NCBI GenBank assembly: GCA_024195585.1
Contig: SWBL01000046.1
Coordinates: 124,001 to 188,000 of the forward strand
Length of the DNA: 64,000 bases
Source: Aureobasidium sp. EXF-3400
Lineage: Eukaryota; Ascomycota; Dothideomycetes; Dothideales; Saccotheciaceae
Direction: 5' to 3'
The notes below the pieces were generated by a model that was not told the origin of the DNA, ran no database searches, and worked only from the letters and a program-made list of their open reading frames with translations. Below, piece after piece: positions 19,333 through 30,820 of this stretch; the first letter of the stretch is position 1, and the number at the start of each line of letters is the position of its first letter. The translations under genes were made by a program, and so were the position numbers.

Positions 19333-22300
19333 TCAAGCAGCACTGAAGTTCAACGTCGTCTGTCCACGCTCTGGATCGGCCATTTTGTGCACGCTCACGT
19401 CCCGCACACCTTCGGTGTACTTGCCCATGGCTTGTGGCGTAATGAGCACGAACTGTCTGCCAACTGACCTACGAGCAGCCTGAATCATCATCTTCATACT
19501 GATTTCTCTGTTCGCACTGTCCATAAAGACATCAAACTCATCAAGACAGCGAATAGGCGAACCCATGGCCTCCCAGATGGAGAGCAAAAGGCAAATGGTC
19601 GAGAAGGACTTTTCTCCACCAGAAAGAGTCTTGGTTTGACGGCCTTTGTCGCTGTTCTTAGAGATGTCAGGTTCGACGCTGATGTCAAGCGTCTTGTCGA
19701 TATGATGGACCAGAATGCGACCACGGAAGTTGCGTTCGGACAAGAGATAGCTGAAGGTGATCTTTGCTCTTGTCGTGATATGCTTGCGGAAGAGCTTCCA
19801 GCGACTCTTGCGATAGATAAGTGATGATTTGAGTTTCTGTAGCATGCATGTCAGCAACTATGCGTGCATCGAATGAATCAAGGTCAACGCACCTTTGCCA
19901 TGTCCTTCTGCGTATTCAACTCTCGCTGAGCGCTGGCGAACTTCTTGTGCGCGGTACGCCACGCGACATAGATCTCTTCGCGACTGCCACCGATGCTGTA
20001 TAATATCAGCTATGCTCGCACTCCAAGTGTGCAAGAAATGCGTACCTATCTTGGTATCGCCTGTGTTCTGCTTCGAGCTTCTCAAGTTTCTTGTCCAACA
20101 CTTCGACTGTATTGCCAGGTTCGACGACAACTCTGCGACTGACTTGATTTGCTCCCTCCAAGTATTCCTCGTTGATGAGTCTCTCTTGTTCGACACGCTG
20201 CTCTTCGAGTGCTTCCTTGTCTCGTCGAGCAAGATCAACCATTTCGAGAGCCTCGTTCTTCTTGCGGAGCGCATATTCCCGTTGAGTGGTCTTGTCTTCC
20301 AGCCTCTTTTGTGCTTTGGTGAGTCGTGCCTGGGCTTCCTCAACCTCCTTAGTAGCAGCATCAAGCTGCTGCTTGATCAGCCTGTTGTCTTGGCCCAACT
20401 TGTCTAAGGCATTGACTGAATCCATCATGGTATCATTGGCAGCTTGCAAGTTCTGCTCGGCTTCGTTGTACTGCGCATGTAGCTCGTCTAGTGCACCTGT
20501 ATCGTTGACAGCATCCGCATCTAGCTCTCCCTGTAGCTGTTCAATTCGATCTTCACATCGTTGCCTCTGCTGGCGAAGATTTGCCGTTTCTCTATCATAG
20601 CGAACCTTGGCCTGTTTGGCGCGGGTGAGAGCTGTCTCTAGGGTTCGCAAATTGTTCTCGGCTTCGTGGAGGTCCCGTTTGGCGTCGTTCAGTCTCTCTT
20701 GTGCGATGCTACAGATCCGGTCAGTCATGCCATCTTAACATGCAACAAACAAAAGCCTCACTTCAATTGCGCCTCCAGACTGGTTTTCATGCGCATCTGT
20801 CCTGTCCAGGATTTGACGGGACCCATTGAGATACCACCACTCCTGGTAGGCATGTAACGCCAACCATTTCCGCGAAGGTGTTCATGATGACACATGGTCG
20901 CTCTGACGTTTCGTGGACGTGTTTGAGCGAAATCATTGGCAGCGGCCCTCTCGGATATGAGCACGGTCTGATCGATGCTCTGGTTAATGATTAGACAGTT
21001 GCGAACTGCATCGTTATCAATCTGTACTAAAATAAGCCCCTTTTCAGTCGACGTTGCTTTTGCAATTGGCTCACTTCCAACACACGAAGGATTGTGTCGA
21101 GATGCTGTTCAGGCTCGTGCTGTGAAGTATCGATGTGGTTTCCGTTGTTGATCAGTATGGCGATATCACCGCTGCGAGTGTGTTAGTAGCATATAAAATC
21201 TCAGGTCAATCGATGCTCACCAGTTGTGTTGCTGCAGTATCCTTGACAGTAATCTGCTGTCTTGAACATTTCTGACCACAAAGGAATTCAGTTGCCTACC
21301 AAAGGTTGTCTCAATGATCGAACCCCACTCTGGTTTGAGCAGTCTGACGTGCATGCCGAATGGCCCTACTGGTTGTTGTGTGAAACCGCGCTCGTTTTTG
21401 AGCTGACGAAGAACGTTATGAATTTGTGGTGGATAGGCTCTGGCTTGTTGGCCTTGATCATCTCGCAACCGTTGCAGCATGCTTTGTGCCTCGTGAACAG
21501 CTTTCTTCTTTGCTTCCAAACCCTGTCCACGAGCATTTCTCACGTCGTTTGAAGCTTCGGTGACGCTGTTCTCAATTTGCGTCTTCTGCGCTCCATGCTG
21601 CTCTTCCTGTTGCTTGATTTGTTGGAGTTGGGTACGAGCATCCTCCAGCTCGGACACTTTCTGAGCATGGGCAGGACCACTGGCGTTCTCGATTCTGGCC
21701 CTTTCAGCAGTTATCTTCTCTTCCAGCTTGGTCATTGTTGCTTTCGATTGTGTGATATCTTGCTTGATGCTCCTTTGCTCGGACTTCTTGTCGCGCATTT
21801 CTTGCAGATTCGAATCGAAGATGCTCTTGACCTCGGCGTGGTTGTCTTGTAGAGGACCCAGTTGTTCTTGCAGGTCGATAATGACACTTGCGTTTGCTTC
21901 ACGTGTAGAGTGGGATTCGTCGTAGAGCTTGCTGGCTTGATCGGCTTGTGCTTGCTGCATGGTGATTTTGTTTTCGACCTGATGAATCTGATCTTCAATC
22001 TTCTGGAGCTCGCGTTCTTGCTCTTCGACTTGAGCCCAAGCGTGCTGCCAGCGCAATTGGTTGATCTTCTCCATAGTGGTCTGACTGCGGTCTATCATCT
22101 TCTTTTTCTGCTCGGCTGCTTTTGCATCTGTGCCCAAAATCTGGAGATCGGTCTCTGCAAGCTCGCACCTGTGCTCGATAGTGTCCAGTTGGTCTTCCAG
22201 AATGCGATAGTCGCCGTCGAGCTGCTCAAGTTGAGTGCCTTTGATGAAAAACTTGTACTTGTCGTGAGGAGAAGAGCCGCTGAGGAATTCTCGAGCCCTG

Positions 22301-23025
22301 TCTTGGGACAAGACGTTCATGGGATTGTCCAGCTGTAGGGCGAAGAAGTCGACGATATTCTCAAGCTCGGCTTTCTTTGTAGACATGGTCTTGCCTTGAG
22401 CGTTCTTGATCTTGAAACCACTTCCACTCTGTGAGAAGTGCCTCTCGACTATGATGGACTTGCCATAATCGTTGGGGTGGTAGGCCATATCACCATCGTT
22501 CTTGATCTTGACGGCGACGTAGGCCTGCTCCTCGCCAGACTTGATGAAGTTCTTGAGACTGCCAGCGCGGTTTGTTTGAGCAGCTTTGACGCCCAAACAG
22601 ATGGTGAGAGCAGTGAGGATGGCACTCTTTCCACTGCCGTTGTGACCGATGATGAAGTTGATCAAAGGACCGAGCTGGATGCGGAGCTTGCTGTGACACA
22701 TGAAGTTTTCCATGTAGACTTCTTCGATGATGCCCTGTTCGGCTGCCCTATTCTCTTTATTTCGCTGGTAGTGGCGTTGGACAAGTTGAGTAGCGCGGAT
22801 CTCGCCTTCGGGATCTTCGCCTTCGTCAGACGAAACATCAAGATGGAGATTGTGGTCCTCGTTGACATGGCTGTGGTATTGGTAGGTGTAATCTCCGTCG
22901 ACTTCGTCGGTCTCGAGAGGAGTCTCTGTGGCACGTTGACCGTTGACTCTCGCGCGCTTAGGTGAGGAGGGCGGAGAAGAGTCGTCGGGGTCGTCGTCGG
23001 GACCGTGTCGTCGCTTGTTCGCCAT
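19333..23025 (-). CDS. smc6: Smc6, structural maintenance of chromosomes protein of the Smc5/6 complex
   Basis: Six exons, complement(19333-19836, 19893-19995, 20046-20708, 20762-21021, 21075-21171, 21221-23025), 3,432 nt and 1,143 residues, normal for fungal Smc6. Walker A is GHNGSGKS at 127-134, following VYMENFMCHSKL, the Smc6 hallmark. Long Glu/Gln-rich coiled coils flank a hinge near residues 545-600 (GPFGMHVRLLKPEW). The C-terminal ATPase half has the signature LSGGEKSFST and Walker B IRCLDEFDVFMD. Smc6 pairs with Smc5 and Nse proteins to handle recombination intermediates and replication-stress repair in the nucleus. The N-terminal ~95 residues are acidic and disordered, with a KRARV nuclear-signal-like patch. 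All introns are 49-57 nt with GT-AG ends. Confidence 0.95.
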
Positions 23026-23348
23026 GGTGGATTATGGCACCGAGTGCTGGCAGAGAGAGGTTGACGAGCCGGCGATGGGCTCAATGGCTGCGTGGTGCAC
23101 GCTGAGAGCGGGTTGAGTTGACTCGGTCGACGCAAAAAGTGAAGCGACAGGAAGCTCATTCGCTGCGACTGCCGGACGACGCGCAGGCAGGCGCGATGCA
23201 CGCGTTTGATGGGCTGTGCCAAGGCCGCTCTTATCTTATCTAAAAGCTTGCATATGCATCTAACCGCTTCGACGTGTCGGACATCGAACAAAGTTGCCTG
23301 ACTTATTTGTGGCCAGAAAGAGCCGGAGTGAAGTGAAGAGGTGGAGAC
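23026..23348. promoter_or_regulatory. Divergent promoter shared by smc6 and the Jjj1-type gene
   Basis: 323 bp separate the two start codons, so both promoters are packed together. It contains ACGCGT at 23200-23205, 175 bp upstream of smc6, an MluI cell-cycle box of the type bound by MBF at replication and repair genes. Whether the box works here is inference. Confidence 0.4.
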
Positions 23349-25043
23349 ATGGGTGCTGGACAGTCTTCAACAAGCGGCGCTCAGGAGGCAGCCCCCGAGG
23401 CACAGAAGACGGGCTACTACACCCTCCTCGGTATTGAACGCGATGCCACCGAAGACGAGATCAAGAAAGCCTACCGCCGCAAGGCTCTCGAGTTGCACCC
23501 TGACCGCAATTACGGAAACGTCGAATCCGCCACTGCCTTGTTCGCCGAAGTCCAGTCCGCCTACGAGGTCCTCTCGGATCCGCAAGAAAGAGCTTGGTAC
23601 GACTCACACGAGACCCAGATTTTGCGAGGAGATGACCCGACCACTGGAGGCGCTGGTGGTGGCGAGTACGAATATGGCAACGTGAAGATGACAAGTGCCG
23701 AGGATCTGGCTCGTATGCTTCGCAAGTTCAACAGTGGTGTCGACTTCACCGATGCTCCCTCAGGTTTCTTCGGCTTCCTTCGCGAGACCTTTGACCAGCT
23801 GGCTAGAGAAGAGGAGGCTGCCGCTCACTGGGAGGGACTCGATCTGCCTGACTATCCCTCCTTTGGTCACAAGGATGACCCGTATGACGATGTACCCAAA
23901 TCCTTCTACGCCGTCTGGTTATCCTTCAGTACTCGCAAGTCTTTCGCCTGGTGCGACAAGTATCGCCTGTCTGAGGCACCTGACCGTCGTTACCGCAGAC
24001 TGATGGAGAAAGAAAATCAACGTTTCCGAGAGCAGGGTATTCGCGAGTTCAACGAGTCCGTTCGCGCTCTCGTCGCCTTTGTTCGCAAGCGAGATCCTCG
24101 ATACATCCCCAATACTCAAACTGAAGCCGAGCGACAGAAGGTGCTCCGAGATGCTGCTGCTGCTCAGGCTGCAAGGGCAAGAGCCGCCAACCAGGTCAAC
24201 ACAGAAGACTCTGCCATTCCTGAGTGGGCACAGACAATTACAAAAGATGAGCATGAAGGCGTCGTTGGAGAGAGCGAATCTGAGGTCGAGGAAGTCTTTG
24301 AGTGTGTCGCATGCAAGAAGGTTTTCAAGAGCGAGAAGCAATGGGATGCGCATGAGAAGAGCAAGAAACACCAGAAGGCTGTCCAAGCATTGAAGAAGAA
24401 GATGCAGAAAGAGAATGCAAACCTGAATCTGGACAGCGAGTCAATAAGCGGAGATGCTACACCACTGGACGTTGAAGACTACGAACCCCTACCCGAAGAT
24501 CAATACCCAATGATGGAAGACGAATCTTTGCCAGAGAACGAATATCCTATCATGGATGACGATACTGCAACGGACATGGCAAACCTCAAGTTGCAGGACG
24601 ATTTGTCTGAGTCTGGAGACGAAGAAGCTACACATTCTACCAAGACTACAGGAACTAGCGAAAACCGAACAGAGGAGACTGCAGACACGATTGACTCCTC
24701 AGACGACGAATACGCCCCTGCATCACAAGTCAAAGCTCGCTTCGGTCTGGAACTTCCCTCGAAGCAAGATATTGCACCGGCCATTGGAGATTCTGGATCT
24801 GACACGACGCCCTCTGTACAAGCACCAAAGAAGGGCAAGGCTGCCCAGAAGAGAGCAAAGAAGGCTGCCGCCGCGGCAGCTGCCTCCGCGGAACAGGAAG
24901 AGAACAACTTCAAGTGTGCAACGTGCGATGCCATGTTTCCATCTAAGACAAGACTACACCAGCACATCAAGGATTTCAAGCATGCTGCTCTCAAGAGCGT
25001 GGCTTCTGCTGGAGGTACAAAGGGCAAGAAAGGCAAGAGATAA
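23349..25043 (+). CDS. jjj1: Jjj1/DNAJC21-type J-protein with two C2H2 zinc fingers
   Basis: Single-exon 564-residue protein. The J domain occupies about residues 21-85 ([20 protein letters not shown]), with the HPD motif in ELHPDRNYG that stimulates Hsp70 ATPase. A central conserved region ([19 protein letters not shown] and the following YPSFG segment) is typical of Jjj1/DNAJC21. Two C2H2 fingers of the U1-like kind follow: CVACKKVF with H-x5-H at about 318-342, and CATCDAMF with a second H-x5-H near 520-545. Acidic linkers and a Lys-rich tail (KGKKGKR) complete it. Yeast Jjj1 works with Ssa Hsp70 and Rei1 in releasing Arx1 from cytosolic pre-60S ribosomes, so a role in late 60S maturation is expected. 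Confidence 0.92.
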   Translation: MGAGQSSTSGAQEAAPEAQKTGYYTLLGIERDATEDEIKKAYRRKALELHPDRNYGNVESATALFAEVQSAYEVLSDPQERAWYDSHETQILRGDDPTTGGAGGGEYEYGNVKMTSAEDLARMLRKFNSGVDFTDAPSGFFGFLRETFDQLAREEEAAAHWEGLDLPDYPSFGHKDDPYDDVPKSFYAVWLSFSTRKSFAWCDKYRLSEAPDRRYRRLMEKENQRFREQGIREFNESVRALVAFVRKRDPRYIPNTQTEAERQKVLRDAAAAQAARARAANQVNTEDSAIPEWAQTITKDEHEGVVGESESEVEEVFECVACKKVFKSEKQWDAHEKSKKHQKAVQALKKKMQKENANLNLDSESISGDATPLDVEDYEPLPEDQYPMMEDESLPENEYPIMDDDTATDMANLKLQDDLSESGDEEATHSTKTTGTSENRTEETADTIDSSDDEYAPASQVKARFGLELPSKQDIAPAIGDSGSDTTPSVQAPKKGKAAQKRAKKAAAAAAASAEQEENNFKCATCDAMFPSKTRLHQHIKDFKHAALKSVASAGGTKGKKGKR

Positions 25044-26710
25044 TTTGCAGTCACATGCATAGCGTTCATTGATCCCACTTTGTGTCTGTCAGCATCTACG
25101 GCCGTAGTCAGATATCGATGGGATTCGACGATTCATGCACGAGGATTCTGTCCTCAGCAGATCTACGACGTGTCCCTTGATCCAAAGGACAATCCTGGGT
25201 TCACACAACCTCGATTATGGCAATCCAACAATACAAGTTGAAGATCTTGAGGTACTTCGGAGTGCCGTGTTTACGAATCTCACGGACCATTGGATTCCTT
25301 GACCCGTGGACGAGATTGGTTTGTTGAGACCTTTGCGATCCACCAGTCCAGCGAAACTTAGTGTACGGACATCAACAATCGCGACACGAACCTAGATCTT
25401 CTGTCATACACGCGTGCAGACCTTCAACTCCGATGTCAAGACGCGCCTTCTGAAACACCCGACGGATAACATCTGATCGTCTGTTTTAGGGTGTCCAAGT
25501 AAGCAATCTCTTTGGTCTGTGGACATTGTGTGTATGTTCGCCATTGGTCATTATTGGATGCTTGAGGTCGAACAAACGACTGGACGGTTAGGCTCGTTAG
25601 CCATTACTACCTGACAATAACCTGCAGGTCTTCTGGTCAATGGGTCGATTGAGATGTCGGCAGCAGGGCCGCCATGGAAGGACTTGGCCCCGGTCAACAA
25701 ATCTGGCATGATGTCAGCGTGCCCTAGAAAGCGTATTGTGTATCAACGAAGTTCAATAAACGAATGGAGATAGCTAGCTGGGTCAGCGGAGCATCCGGTT
25801 CGTGCTACCTGCAGGTCGACAATTCCAGTATGGTAGTTCCTGTCATTATTTATCTGCAAGATTCGCATACGCGAGGACATGCATTTCTGGATGCAGCGCC
25901 TCGAAAGTCGATGACCTGCTCAGCAGCTGTTCGGAAACGCAAGCAGACAAAAACCTGCGATTTTACTCTGTGCTACCAGAGACCTTGACCGAAGACAGAC
26001 AGTTCGGAGCAGATCTCCGTCTGGCAAAAATAAGTGTTAGTTCTGTACATCGCGTTTCATTGTTTGTCTCCTTTTGGTGAGACCAAGGAAGGAGCGTTCC
26101 GGAATCTGGAGTACGCATCGATTGGCTGACAGTCACTCTTGCCTTATGGTGGAGCTGTTCGCTTTCCACCACACCACATGGCCTACGATCCCAATCCACA
26201 GTGACACACTTCATGACCATCAGCACCACGACATCTATCCCTTTAAGCCATTTTAATTAACTTGACTAAGCTACGATTGGGTCCGAACTCTGCAGATCTC
26301 TTACTATGCTCTGTAGCTTGAGCTCTAACCATCCACTCAACTGAACTGCCATATTTAGTCCGGATCTGCCTCCGTTACAAGATTTCCAAAGTCGGCTGAC
26401 AAGCGAACATCAAGGAGATACCTCAGGCTAGGTATCATTCAAATGCTTTATCAATCCTGACAGGACCCACACAATCTCTTGCTTTGTTGAAAAGCAGGTC
26501 AATTGGACACTCTAAAGCGAGGTCTGCACGTGATCTTTGCCGCTGACGCTCTTCGAAGGGCATCGAGGATGGAATGGCAGAGAGCACAGCATATAACAAT
26601 GGTTCTCCTTACGAACCTAAACCCACAATTTTATATCCTGGTTATCTTTCTTTCGAGTCAAACGACCGGTAGCGTTATACTTCAGTCAATTCACAGCAAC
26701 ACACAACATC
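25044..26710. other. 1.67-kb intergenic region, nothing coding
   Basis: The longest plain gap in the left half. Only short frames without domain or codon character appear on either strand, and no tRNA-like cloverleaf, tandem repeat or transposon end was seen. It should hold the promoter of the HypX-like gene. Confidence 0.4.
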
Positions 26711-28837
26711 ATGAGGATTCTCCTTCTCTGCACAGCACACAACTCTTTGTCACAGCGACTATACTTGGCTCTGACACTCAAGCATGAGGTTACAGTCGAG
26801 TATGCATTGTCGACAGACACCATGATCGAGGCAGCCTCTCTTGCCCATCCAAATCTAATCATCTGCCCCTTCCTTACATCTCCTGTCCCCGAGGAAGTCT
26901 ACACCAAGTATATGACTCTGATCATCCATCCAGGCGCTCCTGGGGATGGCGGTCCCAGTGCTTTAGACTTTTTGCTCATGGGTGAAGACGGGACAGAAAA
27001 GGATATCGACAGAGTTATTGCCAAAGATCTTTGGTCTGAACATGGTCGCAGCCACTGGGGTGTGACAGTCTTGCAAGCTATTGCAGAATATGATGCAGGT
27101 CCAGTATGGGCATGGGAGCAGTTCAAAGTTGACGTTGACGACCACACGATTACCAAATCAGGTCTCTATCGAGGAGATGTTACTCGAGCTGCCTTGATAG
27201 CGTGTCTTACTGCTATCGAGAGGGTTGAGCTTGCTGCTACACAAGCCAAAGCCAACAAGGCTGGCGAGGCTGATGAGTGCGAATACATTGCCCCTGACTT
27301 GGAAACCAAGCCTGAGTACGGGACTGCATCTGCCAGCACTGGCGAGCCTTTTCTTGGCGGTCACACTTGTCCTCTTCCTCTGCTGAAAGCTGCTAACAGA
27401 GGCTTCGATGTCAATCGACATGGCGCCCGAATGATATCGAGACTTATTCGAGCATCGGATTCACAACCAGGTTGTCTTACTAAGAATTTCTCTCCAAATC
27501 TTTACGTCTATGGTGGCCTGATCGAAGACGGCGAGCACATGTCAGCCATCGACGTCAAGCCAGGTACTTTCATTGGCGTGCGCGATGATGCTGTATGCTT
27601 CAAGACGCTCGACGGCAAGGGAATATGGATAACTCATGGCCGGCGAGTTAAGAAGAAGACAGACCCCACACTCTGGCCAAAAGTCCCTGCCATACCGTTG
27701 TTCGCAGATGTTGGGATCATAGATTCCGAGAACCTGCCTCAACTTCTTCCCTCGTTGCCAACAGACTTCGCCAGGCTTGATTATCCGACGTTCCAGGAGA
27801 TCTTTGTTGAGTACGATGAGCTATCGACAGGTCAACGTGTCGCTTACTTGACTTTCGACTTTTACAATGGAGCAATGAGCACGAACCAGTGTCGTCAGAT
27901 GTGTGCTGCTCTACGAAGCATTCTGGAAACACACACGGAGTCGAATCCTTTGTCAGCAGTTGTGCTACTGGGAGGTACATACTTCTCAAACGGCATACAT
28001 CTCAACGTGATCGAAAGCAGTCCAGACCCGGCACACGAGTCTTGGGCCAACATCAATGCTATCAATGATGTGATCCTCCTTATTCTACACGACTTTTCTG
28101 TTCGCGGAATCATAACGGTGGCTGCACTTCGAGGCAATGCTGCTGCTGGGGGTGTGGCGCTTGCTGCTGCCGCTGACCTTGTGATCGCCGGCGAACACGT
28201 TGTCGTGAACCCTGCTTACCGTGCCTTGGGTCTGTTCGGTAGCGAGTACCATACACTTACCTATCATGGTCGAGTAGGTCATGATGCAGGTCACCACCTC
28301 TTACGCGACATGCTGCCTGTATCTGCTCAACAAGCTAAGGATATCGGTCTTGTCGACGTTGTCTTGCCCAGCTATGGAGAGTCACTAGACATTGCCATCC
28401 ACGCGCACGTCAGCGAACTCATCTCCACCAACCAAAAGCTCGGCCAATGGAAACACAAACTCGACCTCAGTCCCACCGCCCTCGCCACCGCCCGCACGCA
28501 AGAACTAGGCGAAATGGCAAAAGACTTTTGGTCCGCCCGTTCCATCCGCTACCACTCACGCCGCAGCGACTTTGTGCGCAAAGTCAAAGCCACAAAAACA
28601 CCTCTGCGGTTTGCACGTCACAGACGCAAGGTTGGAGAACTTGATGAGGAAGAATCCGATAGCTTTGACTTGATAGAGACGTTTGCGATGTTGGTGCGGA
28701 AGACACAGGAACAGGCTATGCAGCAGACGATTGAGCAGTTGAAGATGCAGGCGAGGAGGGCGAGTACGCCGGGTACCGTGGAGGAGAATGATAAACGGCA
28801 GTTGGAGATGTTGTTTTCTTGTTATTATAGTTCTTGA
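26711..28837 (+). CDS. HypX/HoxX-like protein: formyltransferase-type domain fused to enoyl-CoA hydratase (crotonase) domain
   Basis: Single-exon 708-residue protein. Residues 1-250 resemble the formyl-transferase fold of HypX: TAHNSLSQRLYLAL near the start and HPGAPGDGGPSALDF at about 73-87, equivalent to the HypX HxGxxGDRGPSSLDW motif. A formyl-transferase C-terminal segment follows. Residues 380-570 are a crotonase domain with NGIHLN near 426, RGNAAAGGVALAAAADL near 472-488 and the HypX-specific NPAYRALGLFGSEYHT near 501-516. Bacterial HypX/HoxX transfers a formyl group from N10-formyl-tetrahydrofolate to CoA and then releases CO, used for the active site of [NiFe]-hydrogenase. Fungi of this kind are not known to have that hydrogenase, so the role here must differ. 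No targeting signal seen. Fusion and order of domains match HypX. Confidence 0.85.
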   Translation: MRILLLCTAHNSLSQRLYLALTLKHEVTVEYALSTDTMIEAASLAHPNLIICPFLTSPVPEEVYTKYMTLIIHPGAPGDGGPSALDFLLMGEDGTEKDIDRVIAKDLWSEHGRSHWGVTVLQAIAEYDAGPVWAWEQFKVDVDDHTITKSGLYRGDVTRAALIACLTAIERVELAATQAKANKAGEADECEYIAPDLETKPEYGTASASTGEPFLGGHTCPLPLLKAANRGFDVNRHGARMISRLIRASDSQPGCLTKNFSPNLYVYGGLIEDGEHMSAIDVKPGTFIGVRDDAVCFKTLDGKGIWITHGRRVKKKTDPTLWPKVPAIPLFADVGIIDSENLPQLLPSLPTDFARLDYPTFQEIFVEYDELSTGQRVAYLTFDFYNGAMSTNQCRQMCAALRSILETHTESNPLSAVVLLGGTYFSNGIHLNVIESSPDPAHESWANINAINDVILLILHDFSVRGIITVAALRGNAAAGGVALAAAADLVIAGEHVVVNPAYRALGLFGSEYHTLTYHGRVGHDAGHHLLRDMLPVSAQQAKDIGLVDVVLPSYGESLDIAIHAHVSELISTNQKLGQWKHKLDLSPTALATARTQELGEMAKDFWSARSIRYHSRRSDFVRKVKATKTPLRFARHRRKVGELDEEESDSFDLIETFAMLVRKTQEQAMQQTIEQLKMQARRASTPGTVEENDKRQLEMLFSCYYSS

Positions 28838-29362
28838 TCAGTAATGGATCTGAATTGTGTTGTTGGATGAATCAAGTCCTTCTTGACAAAATTACTAGTC
28901 TCGTTCGTGTTGTGAGATACTTGAGGTGTGTTATTTGTGTACATCGATTTGATGACGATCAAGACGTGAGTAGAACTGCAATTTCATGTCTCAAATCGGC
29001 AAGGTATGAGTGTGTGTTTGAAGACATGCTGCACGCAAAATAAAGAAGCGGTAGAGCAATGTGGAGACACAAAGGTTGAAGAGCAGACTCGGAGCGTGAT
29101 GGTCGAAGTCAGTGATATAGGATGATGGTGAAAGCATTTGAGCATTATAGACGTAGAGTGCGCATACGAATGATCAGAGTTGTATGCAGTATTATTATCA
29201 ACAAGAAAGCTCGTCGGCTTTCTTAGCACATCATGTCAAAAGATCAAAACATCACACCAGCAAAGGGAGCAAAAGAAACCACCCCCTCCAGGTGGGAAGA
29301 AACCCGGCAGCCTCCGAGTTCTCTTATTCAGATCCAGGCCCAAGTTCAAATCCAGTTTCAGT
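28838..29362. other. Intergenic, nothing recognised before the minisatellite
   Basis: About 0.5 kb downstream of the HypX-like gene with no coding frame of note. Confidence 0.4.
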
Positions 29363-29434
29363 CCAGAGTAAAGTCCAGAGTAAAGTCCAGAGTAAAGTCC
29401 AGAGTAAAGTCCAGAGTAAAGTCCAGAGTAAAGT
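29363..29434. repeat. 12-bp minisatellite, six copies
   Basis: Six identical tandem copies of CCAGAGTAAAGT, then a partial copy. Because the unit is a multiple of three, all frames stay open across it and yield artificial repeat peptides; I see no other evidence of translation. Confidence 0.93.
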
Positions 29435-29460
29435 CCAGAGTCCAAGAAAGTGAAGAGAGA

Positions 29461-29539
29461 TGCCTATGCCGAGGATCGAACTCGTGCATAGGGGTTGGCG
29501 AGTGTCGGCGCCAGCCAAGTGGGCCAAACACACCTAGGC
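29461..29539 (-). tRNA. Weak tRNA-like sequence, possible tRNA relic
   Basis: On the minus strand: 5' acceptor GCCTAGG, D-like arm GTG/CAC, anticodon stem TTGGC/GCCAA with a 14-nt loop, T arm CGAG-TTCGATC-CTCG with a perfect T-loop consensus, and 3' acceptor CATAGGC plus A (six of seven pairs). The loop and variable region are irregular and no Pol III T run follows. The T-arm half also forms an 11-bp hairpin, CCTATGC paired with GCATAGG around the arm (29463-29492). Best read as a tRNA relic or tRNA-derived element. Confidence 0.25.
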
Positions 29540-29607
29540 GTGTAAGGCGGGACCCTTGCCTGGCTGGGGACGGGAGGGAACCAATTAAGGGGGTATATAA
29601 GGGTAGT

Positions 29608-29675
29608 GAAGTGAATTTCAGTGAAGTGGGTGAAGTGAAGTGAATTCCAGTGAAGTGGAGTGAAGTGAAGTGAGG
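29608..29675. repeat. Degenerate AGTGA/GTGAA microsatellite
   Basis: An irregular run of AGTGAAGTGA-type pentamers with interspersed ATTTC and ATTCC. It lies 170 bp from the minisatellite, making this gap unusually repeat-rich. Confidence 0.7.
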
Positions 29676-30820
29676 GAATGATGGATGAGATGAGATGTGC
29701 GGCATAGATGCCTTGGACCTCAGGCTCTCATATTCATCATACCCGCGCGCCGAATCTTCGAGTTAGAGACCTTTGGCCATCTTTGTGGTTCATAGCATAG
29801 ACTTTTGGCGCGCTGTAGTGCCTTTGATGCGCCGGTCTGTGTCAGATGGGTCGACAGATTTTTTCCATCGGATGTACTGTTAATTCGATCAGGGTAGATA
29901 CGCTCGGTACGATCACTGACACAAGATCTACGTTCTTGTTGTTTGATATTGCTTGGTAGCATGGTTACAGGATGCATCATATTGAGAGGAGAGCAAAGCG
30001 GACCACGACGATAGGGAGAACGATGAGAGCGATGGCTGGCGAAGGTATGCATAGAGCCGGACGTCTATACTCATTTGGGTCCATAGGAGACTCATACAGA
30101 TGTCCGAGATCCTATGCAGTAGTTGTCCGCTCGAAGATCATGGACTTGCAAACGGCGGGTCCTGAAGGATGCTGTTGTGACTGTGATCACGATATATAAA
30201 CGATATAGAACCACAACCACAGCCATAAGATAGCTGCGCAGTCGTTGTTTCATAACCAATTGGTGAGCAGCAGATGGTTGATCATGGTGGGATGAAACCA
30301 AGCAATTTGCGAGCTACGTCCAAGCACAGGTCTGCGGGACACCTCGGAGCACTCGCCAGAAGTTTTGCCGCACCGTTTGGGCAATGGTATGAGATGGAAG
30401 GCTTGGACATTCATAAGAATTTCAACCATATCTGTTTTGACAGGTGCTGCACCTCGTGCTGACGAGCTCAAAGAACTGATCTCTCGGCCAGGATTGGCCA
30501 GACGCAGCATATCCATCTCTGCTAACAGGTTTCATCGGCATAAATTCTTAGTACAAGCTGTGAAGAGGTTTTCACATGATCATGCCATCCAGGAAGGAGC
30601 CCCGTCGATAGAATAAGGCAGGCAGCTGTTCAAGGCAGGTGGTCAGATTGAGAAGGAGGACGGGTCAGGGTGACGACCAAAACTTGCTGCGCTTGGACCA
30701 CCACGCCGCGGCGTTTTTCGCCGTCCCGGGCCCGAACATGCCCGCCACCAGTCAGTCTCTCGTTCGCTCGCCAACACTAACTGCTTTTGCCTATACCCCA
30801 GGCGCGTGCTTGATAGAAAT
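29676..30820. other. Intergenic, upstream region of the ecdysoneless-like gene
   Basis: About 1.1 kb without a recognisable gene. Near the end, a GTCAGT-to-CCCAG segment with a CACTAAC branch site (about 30751-30800) could be a 5'-UTR intron of the downstream gene; splicing it does not join a coding frame. Confidence 0.35.

Noticed and set aside
21577..22965. Several plus-strand frames rich in Leu/Phe
   Set aside because: Antisense of the Smc6 coiled-coil coding sequence.
29233..29643. Open frames giving VKSR- or GLYS-repeat peptides
   Set aside because: They come from the 12-bp minisatellite, whose unit length keeps every frame open; there is no protein-like sequence around it.
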